Translations under genes and position numbers: made by a program
Shown here: in pieces, positions 1-10,142 of the stretch
Layout: every line of letters starts with the position of its first letter
Position numbering within the stretch: the stretch's first letter is position 1
Assembly: GCF_023159225.1 (NCBI RefSeq)
Contig: NC_063170.1
Span: 26,252,301-26,316,300 of the forward strand
Direction: 5' to 3'
Length of the DNA: 64,000 bases
DNA from: Perognathus longimembris pacificus
Taxonomy: Eukaryota > Chordata > Mammalia > Rodentia > Heteromyidae
Notes under the pieces: generated by a model
The model's input: the letters and a program-made list of their open reading frames with translations, nothing else
Told to the model about the DNA's origin: nothing
Database searches by the model: none

Positions 1-108
1 AGATAAGAGTCCCACAAGGACTTTTTTACCCAGGCTGGCTTTGAACTGCTATCTTCAGATCTCAGCCTCCCAAGTAGCTAGAATTACAGGCATGAGCCAC
101 TCTCACGC
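1..108 (-). mobile_element. B1-Geo SINE, B1 half (cut by window)
   Basis: Reverse complement of the B1-like monomer: AGATAAGAGTCCCACA, then GCTGGCTTTGAACTG, CTCAGCCTCC, and ending GAATTACAGGCATGAGCCAC. Confidence 0.85.
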
Positions 109-429
109 AACTCAGTGTTACTTTTAAAAAGTCATCATCAAACTTCAGGTTGCCTAGATTTTCCCTTGAGCTATCTTCTTGGAAATTTATAGTTTTGCAT
201 TTTACATTGAGAGCTGTGGTTGTTTAGTTCTTGTGAATGGTAGCATGTAAGGTTTTTGTTTCAATTCGTATTTGTTTAAAAGACTGTCTTATTCCACTGT
301 ACTACATCTACCCCTTGGTCAAAGATGCCCTGACTATGTGAGTGTAGTTCTGGGCTTCCTACTTTGTTCCCTAATGTAATTGTCTAGTTGTTGTTGTTGT
401 TGTTGTTGTGACTCCTTTTTGTTTTGTTT

Positions 430-520
430 GTCAGTCCTGGTTGAACCTAGGGCCTGGGCACTGTCTCTGAGCTTTGTAGCTCAAGGCTAGGATTACAGGC
501 ATAAGCCACCAGTGCCTGGA
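430..520 (-). mobile_element. B1-Geo SINE with internal deletion
   Basis: Geo start (GTCAGTCCTGG to GCTCAAGGCTAG) is joined directly to the B1 end (GATTACAGGCATAAGCCACC); the middle of the element is missing. Confidence 0.75.
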
Positions 521-574
521 AAATACTGTTGTTTTTTATTACTAGATGTTTACAGTAAGTGTGTTTGCGGGGGA

Positions 575-905
575 GGTCGCATGCCAGTATTGGGGACTGG
601 ACTCAGAGCTTCTCACTCTTAACTTTTTCCACTCAAGACTAACATTCTAAAAATGAGGGAGGAAGTAACAAGTTGAACTAGAAATGTACTCACTGCTTTA
701 CATATGAAACTGGAGCCCTTCTGTAATTCACTTTGACAATAAAGGGGAAAAAAAGACTAACATTCTACCACTTGAACCACACCTCCACTTCCAATTTTTT
801 GATAGTTACTTGGAGATATGTGGCTTGTAGTCTTGAATCCCTGTGCTGACTTTGGACCTCAATACTCAAATCTCAGCCTCCCAAGTAGCCAGGATTACAG
901 GTGTG
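575..905 (-). mobile_element. B1-Geo SINE interrupted by an L1 tail
   Basis: Geo part at 575-649, resuming at 753-905 with CCACTTGAACCACACC, the TTAATTGG-like B1/Geo joint and CTCAGCCTCCCAAGTAGCCA. The gap is the insertion at 650-752. Confidence 0.7.
650..752 (+). mobile_element. L1 3'-end insertion with 15-bp target-site duplication
   Basis: About 100 bases of L1 3' UTR tail (AGAAATGTACTCACTGC, TTTGACAATAAAGG, then A-rich) are flanked by AAGACTAACATTCTA at 635-649 and 753-767. The same tail sequence recurs at 1169-1250 (inverted) and 50710-50790. Confidence 0.8.
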
Positions 906-1168
906 GACATCTGGGACTGGCTTATAGTAAATCTTGAAGTTGGAAAATGCCTGTCCTCTGATTTGTTCTTACCCTTGCATAGTAAGTTGGCTATTTTGTC
1001 TTTTATCTTTTCCTGTGAACTTTAGCGCAAGCTCTTCTATATCCACACAATGACTTCATGGAGTTTTTGTTTGGATTGTGTTGAATCTAAAAAGAAAATA
1101 ATCTTAGGAAGAATTGAACATTGCATTCATGAACATGGGCATCCATTCATTTAGACAATCTTTGGTTT

Positions 1169-1471
1169 CTTTTTAAAAATTTCTTTATTGTCAAAGTGAT
1201 GTACAGAGGGGTTATAGTTTCATATGTAAGGCAGTGAGTACATTTCCCTTAAGTAATTTTGTTTTGTTTTGTTTTGTTTTCTAGTCCTGGGGCTTGAACT
1301 CAGGGCCTGAGCACTGTCCCTGGCTTCTTGTTGCTCAAAGCTAGCATTCTGCCACTTGAGCCACAGCACCACTTCTGGCTTTTTTCTATGTATATGGTGC
1401 TGAGGAATCGAACCCAGGGCTTCATGTATACGAGGCGAGCACTTTACCACTAGGCCATATTCCCAGCCCCT
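1169..1471 (-). mobile_element. composite IDL-Geo SINE + L1 tail insertion
   Basis: On the minus strand a full-length IDL-Geo (1471 to about 1284) is followed by a CAAAA-type A-rich linker (1257-1283) and an L1 3' tail (1250-1175) ending in A-rich DNA. The whole unit is bounded by TCTTTGGTTT at 1159-1168 and 1472-1481, inside the old L1. The L1 antisense sequence is continuous once the unit is removed. Confidence 0.75.
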
Positions 1472-1585
1472 TCTTTGGTTTTTTTCATTGAAGAACTTCC
1501 CACTTTTCTTCAAAAAGTGAGTATATTGTGCCTAAGTATTTCATTTTTGGGGATGCTAATGTTAATTATACTATATATTTTTATT

Positions 1586-1828
1586 TTTTGGTACTGGTTC
1601 TAGAGCTTGAACTCAGGGCCCAGGTGCTGTCCCTGGGCAGTTTTTCACTCAATACTACTGACTAGTTCTTTACCACTTGAGCCACAGCTCCACTAATGAC
1701 TTTTTGCTGGTTAACTGGAACTATAAGTCTTAAGAACTTTCCTGTTTGGTCTGGCTTCAAATAAGGATCCTTGGATCTCAGCCTCCTGAGTAGCTAGGAT
1801 TACAGGCATAAACCACCATGTCCTATGT
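1586..1828 (-). mobile_element. B1-Geo SINE
   Basis: Both monomers present in reverse: GAGCTTGAACTCAGGGCCCA (Geo), GCTGGTTAACTGG joint, CTCAGCCTCCTGAGTAGCTA (B1). Confidence 0.85.
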
Positions 1829-1935
1829 TTTAATTTTCAGGTTCAAGTTGTTTATTGCCGTATATAGAAAAACAATTAGCTTTTGTATATTTATCTTGTA
1901 TTCTGAAACCTGCTAAAATCAATTATTAGTGCCAA

Positions 1936-3107
1936 AAGGGGTTTTGTTTTGATTGGTTAGAGGGCTTTGGGGCTTTTTTGGGGGGGGGGGAGGGTCAATT
2001 CCTTTGAATTTCTTACAATCAGAACAATATTTTTGTTGTTTTGCTGTTTTTTACTACTCTGCTTCTTTGCTTCTAAGATCTAATCTATCTAATGAGATTT
2101 TGTTGGAGCTTATGGAGGGAATGTTTATTGTGCCCATAAAAGGGCCACAAGAATTATAAAACATCCTAATTTAAGATATCCTAAAGTATCTTGTAGGAAA
2201 ATATGCACCTTAGGTCATTTTTTCCTGAAAGTACCATCACCTTGAATAGTTCCTTAATTAAAAGATGCATTTGTGCTGGGGCTTTGGGGACCAGGCTGTG
2301 ATACTGGGTACCTGGAGCCGAGACCTGGGCTGTCCAGGTAGCTAGAGGTGTCTGGGTAGCCTGAGATATTTGTGAGAACTGGTATTCTATGACTAGACAC
2401 TCAGTGGTGTCAGCTCTTCTCCACTCTGGAGCTTTTTCCCAAGCAGGGATTGCTGTGGCCTAAATACATAGGTTGCCAAGCTGGTGCTAGCACCCTGCCC
2501 TTTTTTCCCTTCCTGCTTTTGGGTATAAAATAGAAGCTTTCAGAAATGCAAGCACCAAAACCTTCCAAACACCTGGGGATAAACCCCACCACTTTTTGCC
2601 GTAGACATCTGTTGTTTTCATCTCCAGGGATCTTGTGCTCACAGTGCTTTGACACCTGTGAGAGCCACCTCTTCCCAGCTCCCAGCCCAGGGGGCTGTTC
2701 AGCTCTAGGGCTCCATAGCTGGTTGTGTGCCTGGGGCTGGCTAATCAGCAGGCCACAGTGGCCTGGCCTCAGGGTTTTTGATTCAGAGGTGAGCCTGTGG
2801 TTAGTTAGTAAGTGAACTCACTGGCGCCCTCTCTGATGGGATTGCCACACTGTTCAATGTCATCCCAGAGTTGGGGTTGGAAGAACAGCACTGAAAGGGA
2901 AGCCATCACTGGACATGGGTGAGACCCTTCTGACCATGAGGCCCTGAGTCCCATGGGGCTGAGCAGCAGCCCTACTATGGCTTTCTCAGCTACATAAGCC
3001 AATGAAGCCCTTTATACTTTATCAGTGCATGTTGGTTCTTCTTGCTTAAATGTGAAAGAGCCCAGACAGGCTGAAGATTGGATACAACAGATCTCAGAAG
3101 AGAAAGT
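1936..3107. other. intergenic sequence without identified features
   Basis: Contains a G10 run near 1980-1990 and otherwise unique sequence. ORFs of up to 89 codons have no recognisable domain or codon pattern. Confidence 0.5.
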
Positions 3108-3228
3108 GTGAGCTGAGCACACAGCTGTGATCCTAACTACTCAAGAAGATCTAGAGGATTGTAGTTCAAAGTCAGCCTGGGTAGAAAAGTCTGCCAGATT
3201 ACATCTGCAAAAAGCAGAGAGTGTAACT
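3108..3228 (+). mobile_element. diverged B1-like SINE
   Basis: Order GAGCTGAGCACACAGCTGTG, ATCCTAACTACTCAAGAAG, TCAAAGTCAGCCTGGGTAG is the B1 layout without a Geo monomer. Confidence 0.6.
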
Positions 3229-3314
3229 ATGCCTTTCTCCCTCCTTTGTGGGACATGATGACGTCCCTTCTCAGTCCCCAACACTCACCCTTGAGGCTGA
3301 CCTGGAAACACCTC

Positions 3315-3844
3315 TGTTGGCTAGGGTTCTTTTTCCAAATGGAACAGAACCAATGGAGCATAAGCAATTCAAAGAGGGGACTTATAAGACTGACACACAT
3401 AGTCAGAGGCTGAATCCTTTGCAATGGCCATCTGCAGACAGCAGAGCCAGGAACCCCACAGCTGCTCAGCTAAGAAGCTGGGAGCCTCAGAAGAAGATGA
3501 GCCTCCAGGGTAGCCCCAGCAAGGCTGAAGCTCCAAAAGCCCTGGAAGAGCTGCTGGTGCAAGTCCATGTTCAAAGGCTGAAGCACTGGGTCTATGGTGA
3601 TATCAACAGAAGTAAAAATCATCTTTCTGTAAGGACAGAGAAGAAGCCTTCTGCTTTCTGATTGTCTATGTTCCTAGGCTATAGGACACTGCTGCCAAAA
3701 TTCAGGGGTTCATCTCCCCCACTTGGTTCAATGACATGCTCATTCTCTCTGGAAACCCCCTTGAGGACAACCAGAAGTACGCTACCCAATCTCTAGATGT
3801 CACCTAGTGCAACAAATTGACAGTCATGCTCACCGATCATCACA
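3315..3844. mobile_element. MLT2-like ERVL solo LTR (relic)
   Basis: Begins TGTTGGCTAGGGTTCT, continues GGAACAGAACCAATGGAG, GCCATCTGCAGAC, and ends near CACCGATCATCACA: the order of the MLT2 LTR family as I recall it, with TG...CA ends. The open frame at 3248-3661 lies mostly inside it and is not taken as a gene. No convincing target duplication remains. Confidence 0.6.
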
Positions 3845-4267
3845 GCCCCTGCAGCCTGGCCTGGCACTGGGCTTGAGCAGCACTATCTGGTGTGTACACC
3901 TATCCTGGGGATCTGCAGGCCCCTGTGCCCTCATCCTGGTGCCCTGAACCAGCCAGGTGCTCATGGAGCTGAAGGGAAAAGAAATGTTCCTGTAGGACAT
4001 GGGCCATGTGGAAGCTGGACATGAGCGGGCTTGGGTGAGGGACTTCCTGTAGCACAGCAGTGATTTGTCCAGTAGGACCTCACTAAGCTCCAGCTGTTTC
4101 ATCCATGGCAGAAGGTCATGAGCCTGGTGCTCTGTGGATCCATAGCCAAATGAGCTGTAGGCCAGCACAAAAGCTGACTGAAGGTCACTGGGCCCTGGCC
4201 TTGTACTGAGACTTACTGTGTGCAGTTTTCTGTTGGTCTTCCTTCTGCTGGGCCACAAAGCTGCATG

Positions 4268-4410
4268 AAGAACTCCATTACATACCTGAGGAAACTGAAG
4301 CACAGGGAGACTAAGTCACATGCCCAAAGCCACAGAGCGGCTTGGTAGAGAAGGCTGCGCATGAGCCCAGATCTGCTGAGCTCAGAGCCTTTGGTCTTAG
4401 CCTTAAGCTG
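4268..4410 (-). mobile_element. MIR SINE relic
   Basis: GAGGAAACTGAAGCACAGGG then AAGTCACATGCCCAAAGCCA is the reverse complement of the MIR core. Confidence 0.65.
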
Positions 4411-4574
4411 TGGCCTCTCCAGGAGTGCAGAGGTGACTTAGAACCCGTCCTTGGCCAAGAGCTCCCAGAGATGAAGTAAGGCCCTCCACCTACATGTCTC
4501 AGTTGGTCTCTGGTCCTAGGCAGGGTGTGAAGCCAAGTCATTTCCAGTTTTGATGTTTCTCATATGTTGAAAAG
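4411..4574. other. intergenic sequence, nothing recognised
   Basis: Short unique stretch between MIR and a B1 cluster. Confidence 0.4.
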
Positions 4575-5055
4575 AAACAAAAGCCTGGAGGTAATGGTTT
4601 ATACCTAAAACTTCAGGTGCTTGGGGGTGGGGGGAGACTGTGGTTTGAAACCAGCCCTCATCCATCTCAATCCATAAGCCAGACGTGGTACTACATGCTT
4701 ATTATCCTAGGTGCTTAGGAGGCAGAGATGGGAAAAGAAAACCCCAGTTTAAGGCCAGCCTGGGAAAATGTTAGTGAAACCCTATTTCAAAAGAGAAGCT
4801 GGTGTTGTGGCACATACTTGTAGTCCCAACTACACAGGAGGCAGAAGCATAAGGATCATACCTGAGGCCAGCTGCAAGCCAAAAAATGTGAGCTCCTAAC
4901 TGAAAAATAAACTGAAGCAAAAGGAGCTGGAGGTGTGACCCAAATGTCAGAGATCTTGCCTCGCAAGCCTGAGATCCTGAGTTTACACTTCAGTACTGAT
5001 CTCCCCAAGTAAAAAACAAAACAAAACAAAACAACAACAACAACAACAACACTAT
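4575..5055 (+). mobile_element. cluster of diverged B1/ID-related SINEs
   Basis: Three successive B1-like segments: about 4577-4675; 4676-4790 with GTGGTACTACATGCTTATTA; and 4797-4900 with GTTGTGGCACATACTTGTAG. An ID-like segment (GGAGCTGGAGGTGTGACCC to CTTCAGTACTGATC, about 4922-5002) and an A-rich (CAAAA/CAA)n tail follow. Confidence 0.55.
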
Positions 5056-5111
5056 GACAAACGTCTACCATTGTAGTATGCCTCATATAAGTAGCTTTAC
5101 TGCACTAATTT

Positions 5112-5314
5112 TATTTTTTTTTGGCCAGTCGTGGGCCTTGGACTCAGGGCCTGAGCACCGTCCCTGGCTTCTTCCTGCTCAAGGCTAGCACACTGCCACC
5201 TGAGCCACAGCGCCCCTTCTGTCTGTTTTCTATATATGTGGTGCTGGGGAATTGAACCGAGAGCTTCATGTGTAGGAGGCAAGCACTCTTGCAACTAGGC
5301 CATATTCCCAGCCT
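5112..5314 (-). mobile_element. IDL-Geo SINE
   Basis: T-rich start, GGCCAGTCGTGGGCCTTGGA, both monomers in reverse, ending AGGCCATATTCCCAGCCT. Confidence 0.9.
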
Positions 5315-5407
5315 GCACTAATATTTTGAACATGCACACAACTCTGAAATTTAAATGTATCAGAGAAAGCCATATGCATGTGTGCATGCATGTATGTATG
5401 TATGTAT

Positions 5408-5732
5408 AAATTGGGTGCTTAGAGCATGCCTGTAATCCTAGCTACTCAGGATGCTGATACCTTAAACTGAGGTTGAAATTCATCCCAGGTAGGAAAATCC
5501 ATCTTAATCTCCAATTAACTACCAAAAGCCAGAAGTGAAGCTATGGCTCAAGTGGTAGAATGTCAGTCTTCAGCGAAAATGCCAAGCAAGAGTTCAACAA
5601 ATTACCCTGTTTTAGGGAAATAATAGTCAATAACTTCAGTTCTCATGGTAATAAAACACGTTTATAAAAGTACAAAAAAAAAAAAGAGTTCAATGACCTG
5701 AGTTCAAGCCTCAGTACTGGCACATGCATACT
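5408..5732 (+). mobile_element. B1-Geo SINE interrupted by a poly(A) insertion
   Basis: GCCTGTAATCCTAGCTACTC to GAGTTCAA at 5597, resuming at 5694 with TGACCTGAGTTCAAGCCTCA. The intervening 86 bases are foreign. Confidence 0.75.
5598..5683 (+). pseudogene. short poly(A) retroposed fragment of unknown parent
   Basis: 86 bases flanked by the perfect 10-bp duplication AAGAGTTCAA (5588-5597 and 5684-5693). It ends in a pure A tract, with AATAAA about 20 bases before it, the layout of a 5'-truncated mRNA 3' end. It does not match the L1 tail seen elsewhere in the window. The parent gene is not recognised. Confidence 0.6.
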
Positions 5733-5737
5733 CGTGC

Positions 5738-5741
5738 ATAC

Positions 5742-5776
<35 letters not shown>

Positions 5777-5778
5777 GC
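5738..5778. repeat. (CT)n microsatellite
   Basis: CTCTTTCTCTCTCTC-type run at the 3' end of the preceding SINE. Confidence 0.9.
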
Positions 5779-6415
5779 AGGCGGCCTGGCCCAGCAATAG
5801 GATATGGCTTTAAGGTGGAGAATGCCACTCCTTCTGCTCTGTTCCTGTGACTGGTACATGACAGGACTGGCAGTGAAGGTCACAGGCATACATCCAAGGC
5901 CTTGTCATGTAAAGGGAGGACATTTTCACAACCAGGGCTGGTAGCCTCCCACCCCCTCAGGTATTCTGCCCTTTCACCCAGTCCCCTTGCTGAAATTTCC
6001 ACCAGCAGAAGGTTCCTGAGAATTCCCTGCCACCAGAAGGGGGCAGACTGTGACTTCTGAAGCCAGGACCCAGTGGGTCTGCGAAGAGGCAGCAGGTGGA
6101 GGTGGAGGGGCCCTGCTGCCACCACCACCAGGGCACCTAGGAGCCATCGAGGCTCCCACAGCTGGACCTGGCTTTCTGGAGGCTTCAGGAATGGCCAGGT
6201 GTGTCTTCAGATTGATTTGGGTGATCCCACCCCAATCTTTGTCTCCACACAGTGGGTGCCCAGGATGATGGCTAGTTTGTCTGAGCATGGAGCTGGGGCT
6301 TGTCTGGAAACAGAATAGGAGCTCTGTGCTTGTTGGGATTGTGTTTTTCATGGGGGGGGGGGGGGGAAGGGGGCAGGGGAGGGCAGCTAGAAGGGCTGGT
6401 GGAGCTTGGGGTGAG
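5779..6415. other. intergenic sequence with a G15 run
   Basis: Unique sequence. G homopolymer at 6352-6366. No gene recognised. Confidence 0.5.
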
Positions 6416-6622
6416 GTTTTTTTTTTTTTTTTTTTTTTTTGCCAGTCCTGGGGCTTGGACTCAGGACCTGAGCACTTCATTTTGCTCAAGGCTAGCATTC
6501 TTCCAACTTGAGCCACAGCGCCACTTCTGGCCTTTTCTATATATGTGGTGCTGAGGAATCGAACCTAGGGCTTCATGTATACAAGACAAGCACTCTGGCC
6601 ACTAGGCCATATTCCCAGCCCC
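6416..6622 (-). mobile_element. IDL-Geo SINE with target duplication
   Basis: T20-class tail at left (the A tail of a minus-strand copy) and full body. Duplication TGGGGTGAG at 6407-6415 and 6623-6631. Confidence 0.9.
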
Positions 6623-6631
6623 TGGGGTGAG

Positions 6632-7007
6632 TTTTTGTTCTCTTAAGCCATCCTTTGGCTTTGCCACTACTCAGAGAAATGCTCAAGCATGTAAAACCTG
6701 CCATGCAGGAACCTCTGAGAGGCCCCATGCCCTGGCTCTGGGTGGACGGTGCTGGGCGGGGGCTGGAGGCTGCTGCTTAAATCACTTCTGTGCTCCTGCC
6801 CTATTGCAGCCCCCAGGCACAGCTGTGCACAACACACAGCTGGTGTCACACCAAGGACCCCTGGCACTGGGAGCTTTCCTGGAGGGTGGGTGCTCTTGGC
6901 ATCCAGTCCCTAACAAAAATCTGGCCTCTTGTGGATTCCAAGCGCCATGAAGCAAACCAGCCATGGGTATTTTGCTTGCTTGTCTTTATTCCTTGCTTCC
7001 TTTTTCA
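6632..7007. other. intergenic sequence, nothing recognised
   Basis: Unique sequence of moderate GC without repeat similarity. Confidence 0.4.
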
Positions 7008-7300
7008 TTTTTTGATTGGTCCTGAGGCTTGAACTCAGGGCCTGGGTGCTGTCCTAGAGCTCTTTTGCTCAAGACTAGCACTACCACTTTGATTCATAGC
7101 TCTACTTCCTGTTTTCTGGTAATTAGTTGGAGATAAGAATCTCATGGACTTTCCTGGCCAGGCTGGCTTTGGACCACAATCCTCAGATCTCAGCTTCCTG
7201 AGTGACTAGTATTATATGCATGTGCCACCAGTACCTGGCTTTTCCTTCTTTCCTTCCCTCCTTCCTTTTGTCCCTCCCTCCCTCCCTTCCTTTTTACTCT
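7008..7300 (-). mobile_element. B1-Geo SINE followed by (CCTT)n
   Basis: Full dimer in reverse at 7008-7241 (GGCTTGAACTCAGGGCCTGG; AATTAGTTGGAGATAAGAAT). A CCTT/CCCT simple repeat follows at 7242-7300. Confidence 0.85.
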
Positions 7301-7329
7301 CTTACTGATTGATTGATGGAGCAATTAAT

Positions 7330-7808
7330 TGATTGTTGGTTCTGGGGCTTGAACTCGACCTGGGCACTGTCTCTGAACTCTTTTGCTCAAGGCTAGTGCT
7401 CCACCACTTTGAGCCATAGCGCCACTTCTGTTTTTTCTGGTGGTTAATTGGAGATAAGAGTCCCATGAGCCAGGTGCTAGTGGCTCATACCTGTAATCCT
7501 AGCCACTCAAGAGGCTGAGATATCAGGATTGTGGTTCAAAGCCAGACTAGCCAGACTAGTCCATGAGATTCTTATTTCCAATTAACCACTCAAAAACTGA
7601 AAGTGGTCACTTGTGGCTCAAAGTGATAGAGTGATAGCCTTGAGCAAAGCACTCAGGGACAGTACCCAAGCCCTGAGTTTAAGTCCCATGACCACCACCA
7701 CTAACAAAAATAGCCTCATCGACTTTCCTCTCCTGGGCTGGCTTCAAATCACAACCCTCAGATCTCTCAGCATCCTGGGATTACAGCCTGAGCTACCAGT
7801 GCTCAGCT
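7330..7808 (-). mobile_element. B1-Geo SINE split by an oppositely oriented B1-Geo
   Basis: Geo half at 7330-7469 and B1 half at 7712-7808. Joined, they read as one element (GGAGATAAGAGTCCCATG, then ACTTTCCTCTCCTGGGCTGG). Confidence 0.75.
7470..7711 (+). mobile_element. B1-Geo SINE nested in an antisense B1-Geo
   Basis: Complete + strand copy: AGCCAGGTGCTAGTGGCTCA to AAGTCCCATGACC plus a CAA-rich tail. Together with its host it forms an inverted SINE pair. Confidence 0.8.
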
Positions 7809-7959
7809 ACATGGGTCATCTTTAAGGTAAGATCCTGTAAGCTTCATTGGTCTTTAAGGTAAGATCTTGTTTTATGCCCCAGCCAGCCTGGGCTGCATTT
7901 CTCCTCCTGGTGCTTCTCTGTCTCACTGAGGATGAGAAATGTGCACTGCTGCACATCAG

Positions 7960-8296
7960 TCTAGATAGAGTCTGGCAAACTTTTTTTTTTTTTTTTTTTT
8001 TTTCTGGCCAGTCGTGGGGCTTGGACTCTGGGCCTGAGCACTGTCCCTGGCTTCTTTTTGCTCAAGGCTAGCACTCTGCCACTTGAGCCACAGCGCCACT
8101 TCTGGCCATTTTCTGTATATGTGGTGCTGGGGAATCGAACCCAGGGCCTCATGTATATGAGGCAGGCACTCTTGCCACTAGGCCATATCCCCAGCCCCGG
8201 CAAACTTTTATACTTGGGCTGGCTTCGAACTACAATCCCCAGATGTCAGCCTCCCAAGTAGGTACAATTACAGATCTGAGCCACTGCACTCAGCTT
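7960..8296 (-). mobile_element. B1-like SINE fragment split by an IDL-Geo
   Basis: GATAGAGTCTGGCAAACTTT, then (after the insertion) TATACTTGGGCTGGCTTCGA to GATCTGAGCCACTGC. Confidence 0.6.
7985..8198 (-). mobile_element. IDL-Geo SINE with target duplication
   Basis: Full length with T tract. GGCAAACTTTT is present at 7974-7984 and 8199-8209. Confidence 0.9.
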
Positions 8297-9052
8297 CAAG
8301 GAAAAGTTTTCAATGTCACAAGCTAGACACACCCCATGAGGGGACACCTGCCGACATCTGCTCCAGCAGGGGCAGAGAAGGGCACTTGACTTTCTACAGT
8401 GAAGGGCATTTCTACAACAGAATTCCCTCATTCAATGGCTGGATCAGGTCTCTCTGTGTCTGTGGTGTCCTTCTCTTGCTTACTGGCTTTCCAGGGCTTC
8501 TTTTGCTCTGAGTCCCCATGAGGCCAGCTCCCTTCTCCAGAAATACAACCTCTTATTTCTGGCTTTGATCTTCCCTGTGGTAAATGCCTGTCTGCCTGGA
8601 CTTTGTCTCTGGAACCCTTGGCTTGCCTTCCCATCATATTGTTCTGCTGTGCCTGGACCTTTTCTTCTGTTCTGTACAGCCAACTCCTCTCCAGCCTTCC
8701 AGTCTCTGTTCCAGTGTGGCTTCTTCCTAACTCCAGGACTTGACCCTGGCTGAATGATTGTACATCTCACCCCCTGTTTGTATCAGTAGTCGTCAGCCTT
8801 GTACAGTACCAGGCACAGAGCAGGAGCTGGGTAAGCATGTATTGTCAGAATGCTAGGAGGAAGGGATGAAGGACACATCTCAACCTTGAGGGGGGTCTGC
8901 TCCCTCAAGAAAAGACAGTGCTGAGGGTGGGTCCTGTCTCAGGTCACATGGGACAGCCATGCTACCCCTGAGCCCCCCTTCCCCACCCCAGCCCAGGAGT
9001 CCCCACTCTCCCTTGTCTTGAAATCCACTGGTTTGCAGGTACACTTACAGTG
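8297..9052. other. intergenic sequence with a weak L2/MIR-like trace
   Basis: Mostly unique. 8800-8850 (ACAGTACCAGGCACAGAGCA) resembles an L2/MIR end. No gene. Confidence 0.35.
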
Positions 9053-9304
9053 TACAGCCACGTACAGTGGCTCATGCCTGTAATCCTACTCAGGAAGAGT
9101 AAAGATTGAGGTCTGAAGTCATCCTAGCCATCAAAAAGTCTAAAGCACTCATCTCCACCAACCAGCAGAAAGCTGGAAGTGGAGGTGTGTCTCAAATGGG
9201 AGAGTGCCAGTAAGTGAAAAAGCCAACTGTGAGTATGAGACCTTGAGTTCAAGACCCAGTACCAGTGTGTGCGTGTGTGCCCGCGCGTGTGCACACACAC
9301 ACGT
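9053..9304 (+). mobile_element. B1-Geo SINE with TG/AC microsatellite tail
   Basis: Diverged dimer at 9053-9264, followed by alternating GTGTGCGTGTGTGCCCGCGC and ACACAC at 9265-9304, a Z-DNA-type run. Confidence 0.7.
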
Positions 9305-10142
9305 TTGTATCTACCCCAGGCTTCAGGCCTTCTGCAAGAACAGAGCTGGGCTGATGGGCAGAAAGCAGGTGTGGTGTCAGTCTGGAGCCTGACTGGGAGA
9401 CCTGAGCTTTGTTTTAGAAGCCTCCTCCTCAGCCCTTCCCCCAAGCCCACTTTCCTAAGAGATCCCAGGTCCTGACGGCAGTCCCTTCTTACAGGAAGCC
9501 CCTCAGCCACAGGGAAAGGCCTACCTTGCACTGGACAAGGCCCTGGACTCTCAGTGAGGCCTCTGGGCTTGCCAGCAAGCACCACGCAGTCTGCTTCTCA
9601 GAGCTATGCATAATGCTCAGAGTTGGGCACACCCAGCGCTTCCCTGTGCCCAGGCTAATGGCAGAGTTCTCGTCCTTTTCATTTTCATTCCGTACAGACT
9701 TGAATGCATTTTAGTAGTTCATAGGAAGGGATTAAGAGACTATAGGCCAGTAAGAATGTCCCACTGGGAGCCCACAACTTCTGCTATCTGTTCAGGGGCT
9801 CCTTCAACGTTAGTACAGAGGCAGGGACCACAGGGAGCCTGCTGATGCCTTCCCATTCAGCCACTATTTCCTGTCTACCCATTGACCCTTCTAACCAATC
9901 AGCTCCTTGTCTCAAACATCTAGCCACAGCTGATTGGATCAGGGGTGGGCACCTGACAAGAGACAGCTCAGCCCAAGCTAGCAACAAGTTATGCTGTGAC
10001 TGTGCTGATCAGATGATTGGACTTCTCCATTCCTGTTCTTCTTCATCTAGCCTCTTCCTTCCTGAGCCTGTCCTCTCAGGTCATTTAGATATTTCTGAGG
10101 CTTTCTCTATTCGGAGAGTTTTTCTTGTTTTAAGTGCCTCGT
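9305..10142. other. intergenic sequence, possible LTR-like relic
   Basis: 9885-10030 has two CCAATCAG/CTGATTGG boxes (about 9895 and 9930) and a transposon-like texture, but I could not assign a family. No gene. Confidence 0.3.

Larger units (their letters stand above)
115..1935 (-). mobile_element. ancient L1 ORF2 fragment carrying later insertions
   Basis: Between the younger insertions the + strand matches the antisense of L1 ORF2 as I know it. Examples are CCTTGGTCAAAGATGCCCTG (about 315), TTGGATTGTGTTGAATCTAA (about 1071), GCCTAAGTATTTCATTTTTG (about 1530) and TATCTTGTATTCTGAAACCT (about 1890). The pieces occur in L1 order, so this is one old L1 on the minus strand. It is interrupted by SINEs at 430-520, 575-905, 1258-1471 and 1586-1828 and by two L1 tails, and it is too decayed to code. 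Confidence 0.75.

Noticed and set aside
3248..3661. 137-codon + strand frame
   Set aside because: Most of it falls inside an MLT2-like LTR, so it is not a host gene.
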